Source: a virus. Taken from it: a stretch of DNA of 36,128 nt. The translations under genes were made by a program, and so were the position numbers. Shown here piece by piece: positions 1 to 5,484 of the stretch. Where the stretch lies: the IMG/VR virus record IMGVR_UViG_3300033148_001585, positions 1 through 36,128 of that record; one strand, given 5' to 3'. Numbering within the stretch: position 1 is the first letter of the stretch; the number at the start of each line of letters is the position of its first letter. The notes under the pieces are model-generated. The model did not search any database, was not told where the DNA came from, and was given only the letters and a program-made list of their open reading frames with translations.

Positions 1-59
1 GTTCTATTCATCATCATTAATATACCACAATCTACAAAATCTCATGCTGTGGAGCAGGT

Positions 60-461
60 TTAATTTAGTTTTTGTTTTAGTTCGTAAAAAGTACACATTG
101 TATTTGAGTCCTCACACATCTCATATGTCGTTATTAACTGCTCATTAGGCTTTAATTTGAATCTTTCGAGCGTGTATTCTGGCTTACTCACTTCAATACT
201 AGCCATCACTTGGATGAAGTCTTTACATGTTAAATCCTTCTCGTTAACATTTTTATGATAGAACGTAATACACGGCTCACCACCCACTACTAAAGTGAAT
301 ATAGCGTTAATCCATCGTCCATCTAATACACCTTGCACCTTCCATGATATCGGGAATATCTCTTCCGACTCATCAAGCTCTATAATATCCTTAGCCCCTT
401 TTTCTGTTAGTAGTTCTAAAAATAAGGCTCTTGATTCTTCTAATTGTTCTTTATAGTCCAT
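60..461 (-). CDS. Hypothetical protein, 133 aa
   Basis: I do not recognise this family. The protein is soluble and acidic, with no membrane segment. It opens with a charged helix (residues 1-30) and then has alternating strands typical of a small alpha/beta domain. The C-terminal half contains several Cys and Met residues without a clear metal motif. It is the last complete gene of the leftward unit and follows a 45-aa gene by 5 nt, so the two are probably co-transcribed. The ATG at 461 is the natural start. Codon use resembles its neighbours. Confidence 0.7.
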   Translation of the reverse strand: MDYKEQLEESRALFLELLTEKGAKDIIELDESEEIFPISWKVQGVLDGRWINAIFTLVVGGEPCITFYHKNVNEKDLTCKDFIQVMASIEVSKPEYTLERFKLKPNEQLITTYEMCEDSNTMCTFYELKQKLN

Positions 462-466
462 TGTTT

Positions 467-604
467 TTATTTATTAGGTTCTATTATAGTCATTTTAACC
501 CCTTCTAGTTGAGGCTTAATTAGGTTCTTTAATCTTTCTTCATCGGTTGCATAATAAGCTTCCCATGTCTCGTCCAATTCGAATTCTACTGTTAGTTTTG
601 GCAT
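467..604 (-). CDS. Small acidic protein, 45 aa
   Basis: A short open frame beginning MPKLTVEFELDETWEAYYAT and ending IIEPNK. It is strongly acidic and contains no known motif. It stops 5 nt before the next start codon and begins with ATG after an A-rich leader (AACAACTAGAAACT), which is typical of this genome. A possible promoter (-7-like TATTTTTG at 631-638) lies 26 nt upstream of the start. Tight packing and the leader support a real gene. Function is unknown. Confidence 0.6.
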   Translation of the reverse strand: MPKLTVEFELDETWEAYYATDEERLKNLIKPQLEGVKMTIIEPNK

Positions 605-630
605 AGTTTCTAGTTGTTAGTTTGTATTAA

Positions 631-665
631 CAAAAATAACTCAAACGATTTACATTTGAGTTATT
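631..665 (-). terminator. Rho-independent terminator after ssb
   Basis: Perfect 11-bp stem AATAACTCAAA / TTTGAGTTATT (635-645 with 655-665) and a 9-nt loop. On the minus strand it is followed by TTTTTG. It lies just downstream of the ssb stop codon and would end the leftward recombination transcript. Its T-tract overlaps a TATTTTTG promoter-like box. Confidence 0.75.
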
Positions 666-670
666 GTTTG

Positions 671-688
671 ATATGTTAGAAAACATAT
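671..688. promoter_or_regulatory. Palindrome S1, candidate operator/activator site
   Basis: ATATGTTAGAAAACATAT is an inverted repeat (arms ATATGTT/AACATAT) that belongs to the six-member palindrome family of this window. On the minus strand a TAnnTTTG match (TATTTTTG, 631-638) begins 32 nt beyond it, close to the 31-nt spacing seen for S3 and S4. This copy is complicated by the terminator that lies in the same interval. Confidence 0.4.
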
Positions 689-691
689 TAG

Positions 692-1054
692 TTAAAATAC
701 TTGATCGTTATCATCTTTCTTTCCAAGCATCTGCAAAGCATCTCCGAATCCATTTAATACGATCTCGGTCATATACTTTTTATTTCCATCCTGATCATCC
801 CATGACCTGGTTTTAATCTTACCCTCGACATAAAGCTGTTGCCCTTTCTTCACATAGCTTTCTACGATATCGGCAAGCTTACCAAATACGGCTATATTAT
901 GCCACTCTGTAGCCTCTTGCTTTTCTCCGTTCTTGTCTTTCCAATTCTCGGAAGTTGCAAGGCTGAAATTTGCTACCTTACTACCGTTCTCGAAGGTTTT
1001 AATCTCAGGATCATTTCCAACATTACCCACTAATATTGACTTATTTACGCTCAT
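692..1054 (-). CDS. ssb: Single-stranded DNA-binding protein
   Basis: Binds and protects ssDNA during phage replication and recombination. The 120-aa protein is a single OB fold (about residues 1-105) with the usual opening MSVNKSILVGNVGNDPEIKT and the motif EWHNIAVFGKLADIVESYVKKGQQLYVEGKIKT split across strands 3-4. It ends in the acidic tip DDNDQVF. The terminal Phe after Asp residues is the partner-docking signature, although this tip is shorter than the bacterial DDDIPF type. It follows the YqaJ-type exonuclease by 2 nt, so the two are co-transcribed in a recombination module. Confidence 0.95.
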   Translation of the reverse strand: MSVNKSILVGNVGNDPEIKTFENGSKVANFSLATSENWKDKNGEKQEATEWHNIAVFGKLADIVESYVKKGQQLYVEGKIKTRSWDDQDGNKKYMTEIVLNGFGDALQMLGKKDDNDQVF

Positions 1055-1056
1055 AA

Positions 1057-1695
1057 TTAAAATGTATATTTATTATATTCTGTTTCATAATTCTCGAAAA
1101 ACTTACCTATTGCTAATCGAACCTTTTCAATATCTTCTAATATATCAGATCTATTAATTCTGACTATATGGAGTGGATTTGGGTAAAACTCAGGTCTAAA
1201 ACTCACCGTATCTAACCATTCTAGTTTCTCATTGATAAGGAAATAGTTAACACATTGTGGCTTGTAGTCGTTATAGATTGTAACCTTTGGGTAATCATCA
1301 CTGATATATTTCAAATGCTTATAACCTGGACATTTGAATTCAGCACCTCCTTTAAAATCAGAAGTGAACCCGTCAGGACTTAATCCGTGCATCGGGTTTG
1401 CGTCAGATAAACAAAGCCCGTGTTCATTCATTTTATGGCCCGTCTTAATCTCATACTCTTCTCTTGCCATTGGCTCAAACTCATTACCTCTATCCATCGC
1501 ATCAGATTTAAATACACTCTCTGCGCTTAATCCGGTGATAGATTCATCAATAAGCTTTAGGATCAGATCATCACTAGACTTGGATATCTGCATTTTAGCG
1601 GGTGTAATTATACTAGACACTCTAGTACTCCCAACTACAGCAATCTTAGCTTGTAGCCACTCGTAAGAACCTTGTTCGTGCTTAAGTATAATCAT
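1057..1695 (-). CDS. YqaJ-type phage exonuclease
   Basis: Putative alkaline exonuclease (lambda Exo/YqaJ family, PD-(D/E)XK fold) that resects double-stranded ends for single-strand annealing recombination. The N-terminus has QGSYEWLQAKI and GSTRVSSI, matching the conserved W and substrate-contact region. The active site is visible as GLSPDGF (Asp108) and AEFKCP (Glu119, Lys121), with RGNEFEP (Glu72/74) upstream. At 212 aa it is a normal length. It overlaps the upstream 169-aa gene by 4 nt and precedes ssb by 2 nt, so these three genes form one recombination operon. Family assignment is firm; activity is inferred. Confidence 0.88.
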   Translation of the reverse strand: MIILKHEQGSYEWLQAKIAVVGSTRVSSIITPAKMQISKSSDDLILKLIDESITGLSAESVFKSDAMDRGNEFEPMAREEYEIKTGHKMNEHGLCLSDANPMHGLSPDGFTSDFKGGAEFKCPGYKHLKYISDDYPKVTIYNDYKPQCVNYFLINEKLEWLDTVSFRPEFYPNPLHIVRINRSDILEDIEKVRLAIGKFFENYETEYNKYTF

Positions 1696-2201
1696 GATAA
1701 TTTAGTTTTTAATTCGTTCTTAGTGGTTACAAATAGTTTTTGAAGGTCAACGGATAATTTAAGGTATGCTGTTTGTAATTCGGGTAACGTCTTACAATCT
1801 TCTAAACTCTTCTTTTCTGCTGGATAATCTGAAATAGTTTTCATTTGTGGAGCTATAGAATCGAATCTAAGACACCAGTCTTTACCGCCTGATGGCAACT
1901 GATCCATTTCTCTTTTAAGAGTAACCCATATATCTAACTCAAGCCAATCTTCAATATATTCAGAACCAGTAAGTCCGCACAGTCGTTTTCTATTTTTCTC
2001 AGCCGACAAAATCATAGGCTTATCGAAATGCTTATTCTTAGCAAAGTAAGCTACATATCTATCTTGTTTGTGACCACCAGCTTTTATGTGCTCGAACTTA
2101 ACACTGATTAATTTCACAATAATAGGCTTACCCTCTGGCAGAACATATGCACCTATCCAATCTTTATCTAAATTCCTTTTGTAATGCGTTTTTTCAGTCA
2201 T
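1692..2201 (-). CDS. Recombination-operon protein of unknown function, 169 aa
   Basis: I do not recognise a named family. The protein is basic and soluble. The first 110 residues look like a beta-rich nucleic-acid-binding domain (IIVKLISVKFEHIKAGG, then YVAYFAKNKHFDKPMIL), and helices occupy the C-terminal 50 residues. Its stop overlaps the start of the YqaJ-type exonuclease by 4 nt (ATGA), so the two are translationally coupled. Phage exonucleases are usually paired with an annealing protein (RecT, Beta or Erf types), and none is visible elsewhere here. That role is a guess from position. Confidence 0.75.
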   Translation of the reverse strand: MTEKTHYKRNLDKDWIGAYVLPEGKPIIVKLISVKFEHIKAGGHKQDRYVAYFAKNKHFDKPMILSAEKNRKRLCGLTGSEYIEDWLELDIWVTLKREMDQLPSGGKDWCLRFDSIAPQMKTISDYPAEKKSLEDCKTLPELQTAYLKLSVDLQKLFVTTKNELKTKLS

Positions 2202-2223
2202 TTTAGTTTAGTTTTAAAAGTTA

Positions 2224-2409
2224 TTAAATACGTTTCCAGCCCTTTTCGTGTGATTCAAATTCAATACCAAGTATATCTAACACCTTAGTGAATTCATCAT
2301 TCTCATCATAAGGAAGTATCATGCTTTTATTTAGGTAATCAATCACCTTATCTTTAAGCTCATTCTTGGACTCGTTAGCTTTTCTTAGCTTCTTTAAATT
2401 TTCAGTCAT
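2224..2409 (-). CDS. Small charged protein, 61 aa
   Basis: Lys/Glu-rich helical protein (MTENLKKLRKANESKNELKD...) with a short C-terminal EFESHEKGWKRI segment. No known motif is visible. It sits 22 nt upstream of the recombination operon and probably belongs to the same transcript. The leader before the ATG is AT-rich with no Shine-Dalgarno site. Confidence 0.6.
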   Translation of the reverse strand: MTENLKKLRKANESKNELKDKVIDYLNKSMILPYDENDEFTKVLDILGIEFESHEKGWKRI

Positions 2410-2425
2410 TTGGTTTAAGTTTATA

Positions 2426-2596
2426 TTATTTACTAATCACCTGTTTAGATTCTCTCCTAATCACATTCTTCAATCCTATGCCGCACAAATAGAATACTCC
2501 AGCCATAGCAAAACCAGCAATATTAAAATTATTGATAATTGATAAAAAGAATGCTAATGCTGCAAACGTGTAGGCGATGTTTTTAAAAGTTTTCAT
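2426..2596 (-). CDS. Small membrane protein, 56 aa
   Basis: Short frame MKTFKNIAYTFAALAFFLSI, then IAGFAMAGVFYLCGIGL, then a basic tail NVIRRESKQVISK. It has two hydrophobic segments (about residues 8-24 and 26-43) and so is probably an inner-membrane hairpin. It ends 16 nt before the next gene. A promoter-like arrangement lies upstream on the minus strand (TTTT at 2650-2653, 20 nt, TACATTTA at 2622-2629), so it may start a transcript. Function is unknown; a small holin-like or superinfection role is possible but unsupported. Confidence 0.6.
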   Translation of the reverse strand: MKTFKNIAYTFAALAFFLSIINNFNIAGFAMAGVFYLCGIGLKNVIRRESKQVISK

Positions 2597-2684
2597 AGTC
2601 AAGCGTTTTTGGTTTGTTTGGTAAATGTATTGGTTTAGAATTTACCGTGAAAATTAACTGATGTGTTCTGCAGCATGTTTAAGA

Positions 2685-2733
2685 GTGTGCTTTACCTGGA
2701 GATAAAACACTATATGCTTTAGCTGGGTATTAC
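2685..2733 (-). repeat. R2 hairpin repeat, copy a
   Basis: First of three 49-bp copies. On the minus strand the core reads CAGCTAAAGC, then ATATAGTGTTTTATC, TCCA and GGTAAAGCAC. The second part folds as an RNA hairpin (GUGUUUUAUC with GGUAAAGCAC, closed partly by wobble pairs). It begins 16 nt past the stop codon of the 73-aa gene. There is no U-tract, so it is not a standard terminator. Confidence 0.7.
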
Positions 2734-2748
2734 AAAACAGCGATAAGT

Positions 2749-2970
2749 CTATATCAATTTATGTAGATCTGCACCGCATTTAATACACTTAGTTTCTGAT
2801 TCACTACCTGTGTAGCCTGTACAGCTTGGTTTTGAACAGCAGTTATGAAACTCTTTTTGATTAAGATACTTCAATCTGTTTTGATCTCCTTGCATCATAG
2901 GGATAGTTCTACTCTGTTGCAATCCCCTTAAATAATCTATTTCTTGATTCTCTCTTTCGGTTAATTTCAT
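2749..2970 (-). CDS. Small zinc-ribbon-like protein, 73 aa
   Basis: The N-terminus is a charged helix (MKLTERENQEIDYLRGLQQS). The C-terminus holds a four-cysteine zinc-binding pattern (CCSKPSC near residues 44-49 and CIKCGADLHKLI at the end). I start it at the ATG at 2970 rather than the in-frame ATG at 3001-3003, because the longer version would encode MCLNLCY from inside an R1 repeat that recurs upstream of other genes. An R1 copy lies 12 nt upstream and an R2 copy follows the stop. Probably an accessory gene that moves as a unit with its flanks. Confidence 0.6.
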   Translation of the reverse strand: MKLTERENQEIDYLRGLQQSRTIPMMQGDQNRLKYLNQKEFHNCCSKPSCTGYTGSESETKCIKCGADLHKLI

Positions 2971-2982
2971 CTTATAAGTTTT

Positions 2983-3030
2983 GTAACATAAATTTAAACA
3001 CATAAAAACGTGTTTAAGTTTTGGTCATTA
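2983..3030 (-). repeat. R1 palindromic repeat, copy a (candidate operator-promoter)
   Basis: 48-bp unit that differs at one position from copy b. It contains a perfect inverted repeat with arms TTAAACAC and GTGTTTAA around an 8-nt centre. On the minus strand the palindrome runs directly into TAAATTTA, a near match to the TAnnTTTG -7 element. It lies just upstream of the 73-aa gene. Confidence 0.75.
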
Positions 3031-3036
3031 CCCACA

Positions 3037-3234
3037 CTAGGATAATTCTTTCTGTGTGATGTAATTCATAATGCTATCGATTAATTCAAGCTCTTTAGCT
3101 AAATAGTACACAAGATCCTCAAGAGCCTCTTTCTCTTTATCGTTAGAGCATTCGTTGATACGATCCTCAAGCTTCATTATTTCAGATGATATCTCATCGT
3201 CACGCTCTGATAGGTAGTTTAATTCCTTTTCCAT
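3037..3234 (-). CDS. Small coiled-coil protein, 65 aa
   Basis: Entirely helical and highly charged (MEKELNYLSERDDEISSEIM...), with heptad-like Leu/Ile spacing suggesting a short coiled coil. The ATG at 3234 is preferred; the in-frame ATG at 3285 lies in an R1 repeat and would add MCLSLCYPHFQHLINKR. The leader AATAAATAAAAGA before 3234 matches other starts here. One R1 copy lies upstream and another immediately after the stop. Function is unknown. Confidence 0.6.
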   Translation of the reverse strand: MEKELNYLSERDDEISSEIMKLEDRINECSNDKEKEALEDLVYYLAKELELIDSIMNYITQKELS

Positions 3235-3264
3235 TCTTTTATTTATTAAGTGTTGAAAATGTGG

Positions 3265-3312
3265 GTAACATAAACTTAAACACATAAAAACGTGTTTAAG
3301 TTTTGGTCATTA
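3265..3312 (-). repeat. R1 palindromic repeat, copy b (candidate operator-promoter)
   Basis: Same 48-bp unit as copy a with one substitution. Arms TTAAACAC/GTGTTTAA are intact, and on the minus strand the palindrome is followed by TAAGTTTA (TAnnTTTA). It lies between the stop of the 97-aa gene and the 65-aa gene, 30 nt upstream of that start. Confidence 0.75.
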
Positions 3313-3322
3313 TAAACTAAAA

Positions 3323-3616
3323 CTACCCATACATAACAGACCCATTGTCTATCCAAACATCTCTTGCGTTTCTCCTTCTTTTTACGCTATCTTGATACGC
3401 TTCTATATCTTTAGATAATGTCTTATTTTCCTGTTCTAGCCTTTTGCAGTTAGGACAAGGCTCCTTGTATGTATCGTGTTGGTGTCCACACATTTCGCTT
3501 TCCATTTCTAAATGGAGCGCAAAATCTTCAGATATTTGTTTTATTTGATCTTCCGTTGCTACTACTCCTAGATTTTCCAATATCTCAGCTAGCGATTCAA
3601 TTCTTTCAAGTTCCAT
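3323..3616 (-). CDS. Hypothetical protein with CxxC and coiled coil, 97 aa
   Basis: The N-terminal half is acidic and helical (MELERIESLAEILENLG). A His/Cys cluster follows (CGHQHDTYKEPCPNC, about residues 43-57) that could bind one zinc ion, and then a predicted coiled coil (RLEQENKTLSKDIEAYQDS). The C-terminus is basic (VKRRRN). This layout resembles small phage accessory proteins, but I cannot name the family. It starts with ATG after an AT-rich leader and ends 11 nt before an R1 repeat. Confidence 0.65.
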   Translation of the reverse strand: MELERIESLAEILENLGVVATEDQIKQISEDFALHLEMESEMCGHQHDTYKEPCPNCKRLEQENKTLSKDIEAYQDSVKRRRNARDVWIDNGSVMYG

Positions 3617-3693
3617 ATTTTATTAAATTAAAAGTTTATAATAAAATCTATATGCCACCAAAAGGCACATAGCTTAATACATTAGGCTTAATA

Positions 3694-3918
3694 TTACATA
3701 CCCAACTCTTTAATTATTTCTTTCAGCGCTTCAACTGGTATTTCCATCCTCTCAGTTCCTCTGCCGCCGAAGCCATAATTCCAATCACACTCAATTTCTA
3801 TATCTTCGCCTTGTTTTACCGTAACAGTAAATGTTCTTTGATCTCCTTCGCTCGTTATACATGTTTCGTCCGCAAAGGAAGGCTGCCATTTGTGTTTTTC
3901 TATTTTTAAATCACTCAT
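3694..3918 (-). CDS. Hypothetical beta-rich protein, 74 aa
   Basis: Soluble and acidic, with alternating strands (RTFTVTVKQGEDIEIECDWN), a Gly-rich turn (YGFGGRGTERMEI) and a final helix (PVEALKEIIKELGM). No family is recognised. R1 copy c lies 30 nt upstream and could supply its promoter; the leader is about 35 nt with the A-rich sequence AAAGACAAGAAG before the ATG. Confidence 0.65.
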   Translation of the reverse strand: MSDLKIEKHKWQPSFADETCITSEGDQRTFTVTVKQGEDIEIECDWNYGFGGRGTERMEIPVEALKEIIKELGM

Positions 3919-3947
3919 CTTCTTGTCTTTTAATAATTAAACTAAAC

Positions 3948-3995
3948 CTAATATAAATTTAAACACATTGAAACGTGTTTAAGTTTTATTCATTA
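3948..3995 (-). repeat. R1 palindromic repeat, copy c (candidate operator-promoter)
   Basis: More diverged third copy. The arms TTAAACAC/GTGTTTAA are fully conserved while the loop and right flank changed, which points to selection on the palindrome. On the minus strand TAAATTTA follows. Its right end contains the stop codon of the 69-aa gene. In this copy the repeat's ATG opens only a six-codon frame (MCLNLY). Confidence 0.7.
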
Positions 3996-4202
3996 CAACC
4001 CAATACTCTCATCAATCTTATCCGACCATTCCCATTTCTTCTTAAGCGTCTTCTCATCACGATATGTTATTCGTGCGTTCCAGTTCGGATCAGCTTCTCT
4101 TTCGGCTTCTAGCTTATCATGTGCTTCTTTACCTAATTGCGCTGGTGTTTTCAGTTTTGCATTACTATCTACAAGATTCGTGTTTGTGGAAGTTTGTTTC
4201 AT
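3993..4202 (-). CDS. Small charged protein, 69 aa
   Basis: Hydrophilic protein with a Lys/Glu-rich middle (AQLGKEAHDKLEAEREADPN) and a Trp-containing C-terminus (KKKWEWSDKIDESIGL). No motif is recognised. The ATG at 4202 has the recurrent leader AAACT-ATG-AAA. Its stop codon lies inside R1 copy c. Confidence 0.6.
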   Translation of the reverse strand: MKQTSTNTNLVDSNAKLKTPAQLGKEAHDKLEAEREADPNWNARITYRDEKTLKKKWEWSDKIDESIGL

Positions 4203-4220
4203 AGTTTATAGCTTTGGATT

Positions 4221-4400
4221 TTAAAAGATTGATTTAATAACTGACCATTTCTTAACGCCATTCACAAATACATTTACAATCGTATCATTAATAAAGTTTA
4301 CGACAATATTATCATTATCTTTAATTTCCAATCCTGTGATGTGCCAACATTCATTAAACGTTTCACCATCCATTGTCAAAGTGCTCTTTGTATTTTTCAT
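4221..4400 (-). CDS. Small beta-rich protein, 59 aa
   Basis: Alternating hydrophobic strands (IVVNFINDTIVNVFVNGVKKW) suggest a small beta barrel or hairpin domain. No family is recognised. I use the ATG at 4400 (MKNTKSTLTMDG...), preceded by ACTAGAAAG. An in-frame TTG at 4421 would add only seven residues and has no better leader. The gene is 18 nt upstream of the 69-aa gene. Confidence 0.6.
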   Translation of the reverse strand: MKNTKSTLTMDGETFNECWHITGLEIKDNDNIVVNFINDTIVNVFVNGVKKWSVIKSIF

Positions 4401-4472
4401 CTTTCTAGTTTTAAGTATCAATTAATAATATCAGCAATTACGTTATTAAAAATAAGACTATCAAATCTTTAA

Positions 4473-4490
4473 ATATGTTGTAGAGCATAA
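4473..4490. promoter_or_regulatory. Palindrome S2, candidate regulator-binding site
   Basis: ATATGTTGTAGAGCATAA matches the family consensus well in the left half and centre, less so at the right end. It lies between the small-RNA terminator and the 59-aa gene. Unlike S1 and S3-S6 it has no convincing TAnnTTTG box at 22 or 31-32 nt (TAATTGCT at 32 nt is poor), so it may be degenerate. Confidence 0.35.
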
Positions 4491-4495
4491 AGCAC

Positions 4496-4525
4496 AAAAA
4501 AAGCGTAGGAACCACCCTACGCTTT
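4496..4525 (-). terminator. Rho-independent terminator
   Basis: 10-bp perfect stem AAAGCGTAGG / CCTACGCTTT (4500-4509 with 4516-4525) with a 6-nt loop. On the minus strand it is followed by seven T. It separates the lysis/methylase unit and the candidate small RNA from the accessory genes to the left. Confidence 0.9.
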
Positions 4526-4588
4526 AACTACTGATATGTTAAACCTAACTAACTATGAAAAACTTTAGACTGAAACACCTCCTTGCTT
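4496..4588 (-). ncRNA. Candidate small RNA of about 93 nt
   Basis: A consensus promoter (4594-4625) and a strong terminator (4496-4525) enclose about 93 nt with no usable leftward start codon. Near its predicted 5' end the RNA carries AAGGAGGTG (4576-4584), a full complement of the 16S anti-Shine-Dalgarno sequence. It also contains TTTTTCATAGTT, complementary to AACTATGAAAAA, the start region of several genes here (12 nt at the 85-aa membrane gene, 10 nt at 3993-4202 and at 21217). The opposite strand has a 15-codon frame (MKNFRLKHLLALIQI, 4554-4601), so a plus-strand leader peptide is an alternative reading. Confidence 0.4.
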
Positions 4589-4593
4589 TGATT

Positions 4594-4625
4594 CAAATTT
4601 AATCATTATAATTATCGTGTGCAAA
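4594..4625 (-). promoter_or_regulatory. Bacteroidota-type promoter, leftward
   Basis: TTTG (4622-4625) and TAAATTTG (4594-4601), read on the minus strand, are separated by exactly 20 nt. Both boxes match the Bacteroidota sigma consensus completely. The predicted start of transcription is near 4588, between the holin-like gene and a terminator. Confidence 0.65.
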
Positions 4626-4626
4626 T

Positions 4627-5007
4627 TTATTTCTTAGGCTTCTTATTGTACTGGCTTAAATAATACCCACCGAAGTAGAACGCAGCAACCATTATAACCA
4701 ATGTACCTAAGCCTACGTTTGCGGTATTGAAAACAAATTCAGCATATTCTTTATCGAAATAATAAACACCTACCGCAAATAACATTAAAAACAAGTATAC
4801 GAAAACTATTGATACTGCAATATATCTCCTCGTTATTGATCTTGTCGAGTTTTCGGAGACTGTTTGTTTTACGAACTCAAGTTGTGAGTCTGCCATATTC
4901 TTATTGAAGTCGGCTCGTTCCTCATTAGTGAAAAACATCTTATCAACTCCCGATGTAACTTTATCAAATACATCTTTAATTTTTAATTTACCTGAAAATA
5001 ATCCCAT
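4627..5007 (-). CDS. Holin-like membrane protein
   Basis: 126 aa with a soluble N-terminal helix region (residues 1-58) and two strong membrane segments (about 62-83 IAVSIVFVYLFLMLFAVGVY and 97-117 VGLGTLVIMVAAFYFGGYY), ending in the basic tail NKKPKK. This resembles the holin families found beside amidases in gene-transfer-agent and phage lysis cassettes. It follows the amidase endolysin by 2 nt, which supports a lysis role in permeabilising the inner membrane. No catalytic motif is expected, so the call rests on topology and position. Confidence 0.7.
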   Translation of the reverse strand: MGLFSGKLKIKDVFDKVTSGVDKMFFTNEERADFNKNMADSQLEFVKQTVSENSTRSITRRYIAVSIVFVYLFLMLFAVGVYYFDKEYAEFVFNTANVGLGTLVIMVAAFYFGGYYLSQYNKKPKK

Positions 5008-5009
5008 AT

Positions 5010-5459
5010 CTAAAAGTTTTTATATTCTATTCCAGCATCAAAACAAGGACACTGCTTAATATACTCATCAGGACTTACAATCCCATCACCGTTTAAATCT
5101 GGCGAACAATCCCTATGACCTTGGATTCTTGCGCCAGGACTAACACCTTTAAGAAATAATAAAGCTCTTAGAATAGCTTGCTTTTGGTGTTCCGTTCTTG
5201 TGTCTTTCGCTTTACCATTCTTATCAAGTCCACCTTCATAACATATCCCCCAGCTGAAAGCATTGAACCCTTTCACGTGTGCGCCTTTCTTATTTAAAGG
5301 TCTGCATAGATGAGAGTTTCCATCTCTTCGAATATACACATGATATCCTATTCCAGAAAATCCACGCCTTAAATGATCTCTTTCAAGATTCTCTACTGTG
5401 TAATCGTCATTCTCTTTAGTTGCAGAACAATGGATTACTATTAAATCTGCTTTATTCAT
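5010..5459 (-). CDS. N-acetylmuramoyl-L-alanine amidase (endolysin)
   Basis: Cleaves the amide bond between MurNAc and the stem peptide of peptidoglycan at lysis. The 149 aa form one Amidase_2 domain related to T7 lysozyme. IVIHCSAT carries zinc ligand His10, GYHVYIRRDG the conserved Tyr39, GAHVKGFN the region of His61, and GHRDCSPD His115; QCPCFDAG (Cys137 or Cys139) gives the third ligand. The insert DLNGDGIVSPDE (121-132) looks like an EF-hand-type calcium loop and is shared by Bacteroidota phage amidases. There is no signal peptide, so export depends on the neighbouring holin-like protein. Confidence 0.93.
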   Translation of the reverse strand: MNKADLIVIHCSATKENDDYTVENLERDHLRRGFSGIGYHVYIRRDGNSHLCRPLNKKGAHVKGFNAFSWGICYEGGLDKNGKAKDTRTEHQKQAILRALLFLKGVSPGARIQGHRDCSPDLNGDGIVSPDEYIKQCPCFDAGIEYKNF

Positions 5460-5484
5460 TTTTTAAAGGTATTAAATTAATTGA

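Noticed and set aside
1-17. Possible start of a further leftward gene (ATG at 17)
   Set aside because: Only six codons are visible before the edge and several ATGs are adjacent; not enough sequence to call.
1334-1666. 110-aa rightward frame opposite the exonuclease
   Set aside because: Complementary-strand shadow of a well-supported gene. Composition follows the antisense of conserved codons.
3001-3285. MCLNLCY / MCLSLCY N-termini of the genes at 2749 and 3037
   Set aside because: These come from in-frame ATGs inside R1 repeats, which also occur where no long frame follows (copy c gives only MCLNLY). Downstream ATGs fit better.
2983-3995. R1 repeats as a CRISPR array
   Set aside because: Only three copies, about 280 and 680 bp apart, with genes in between. 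No spacers and no cas genes.
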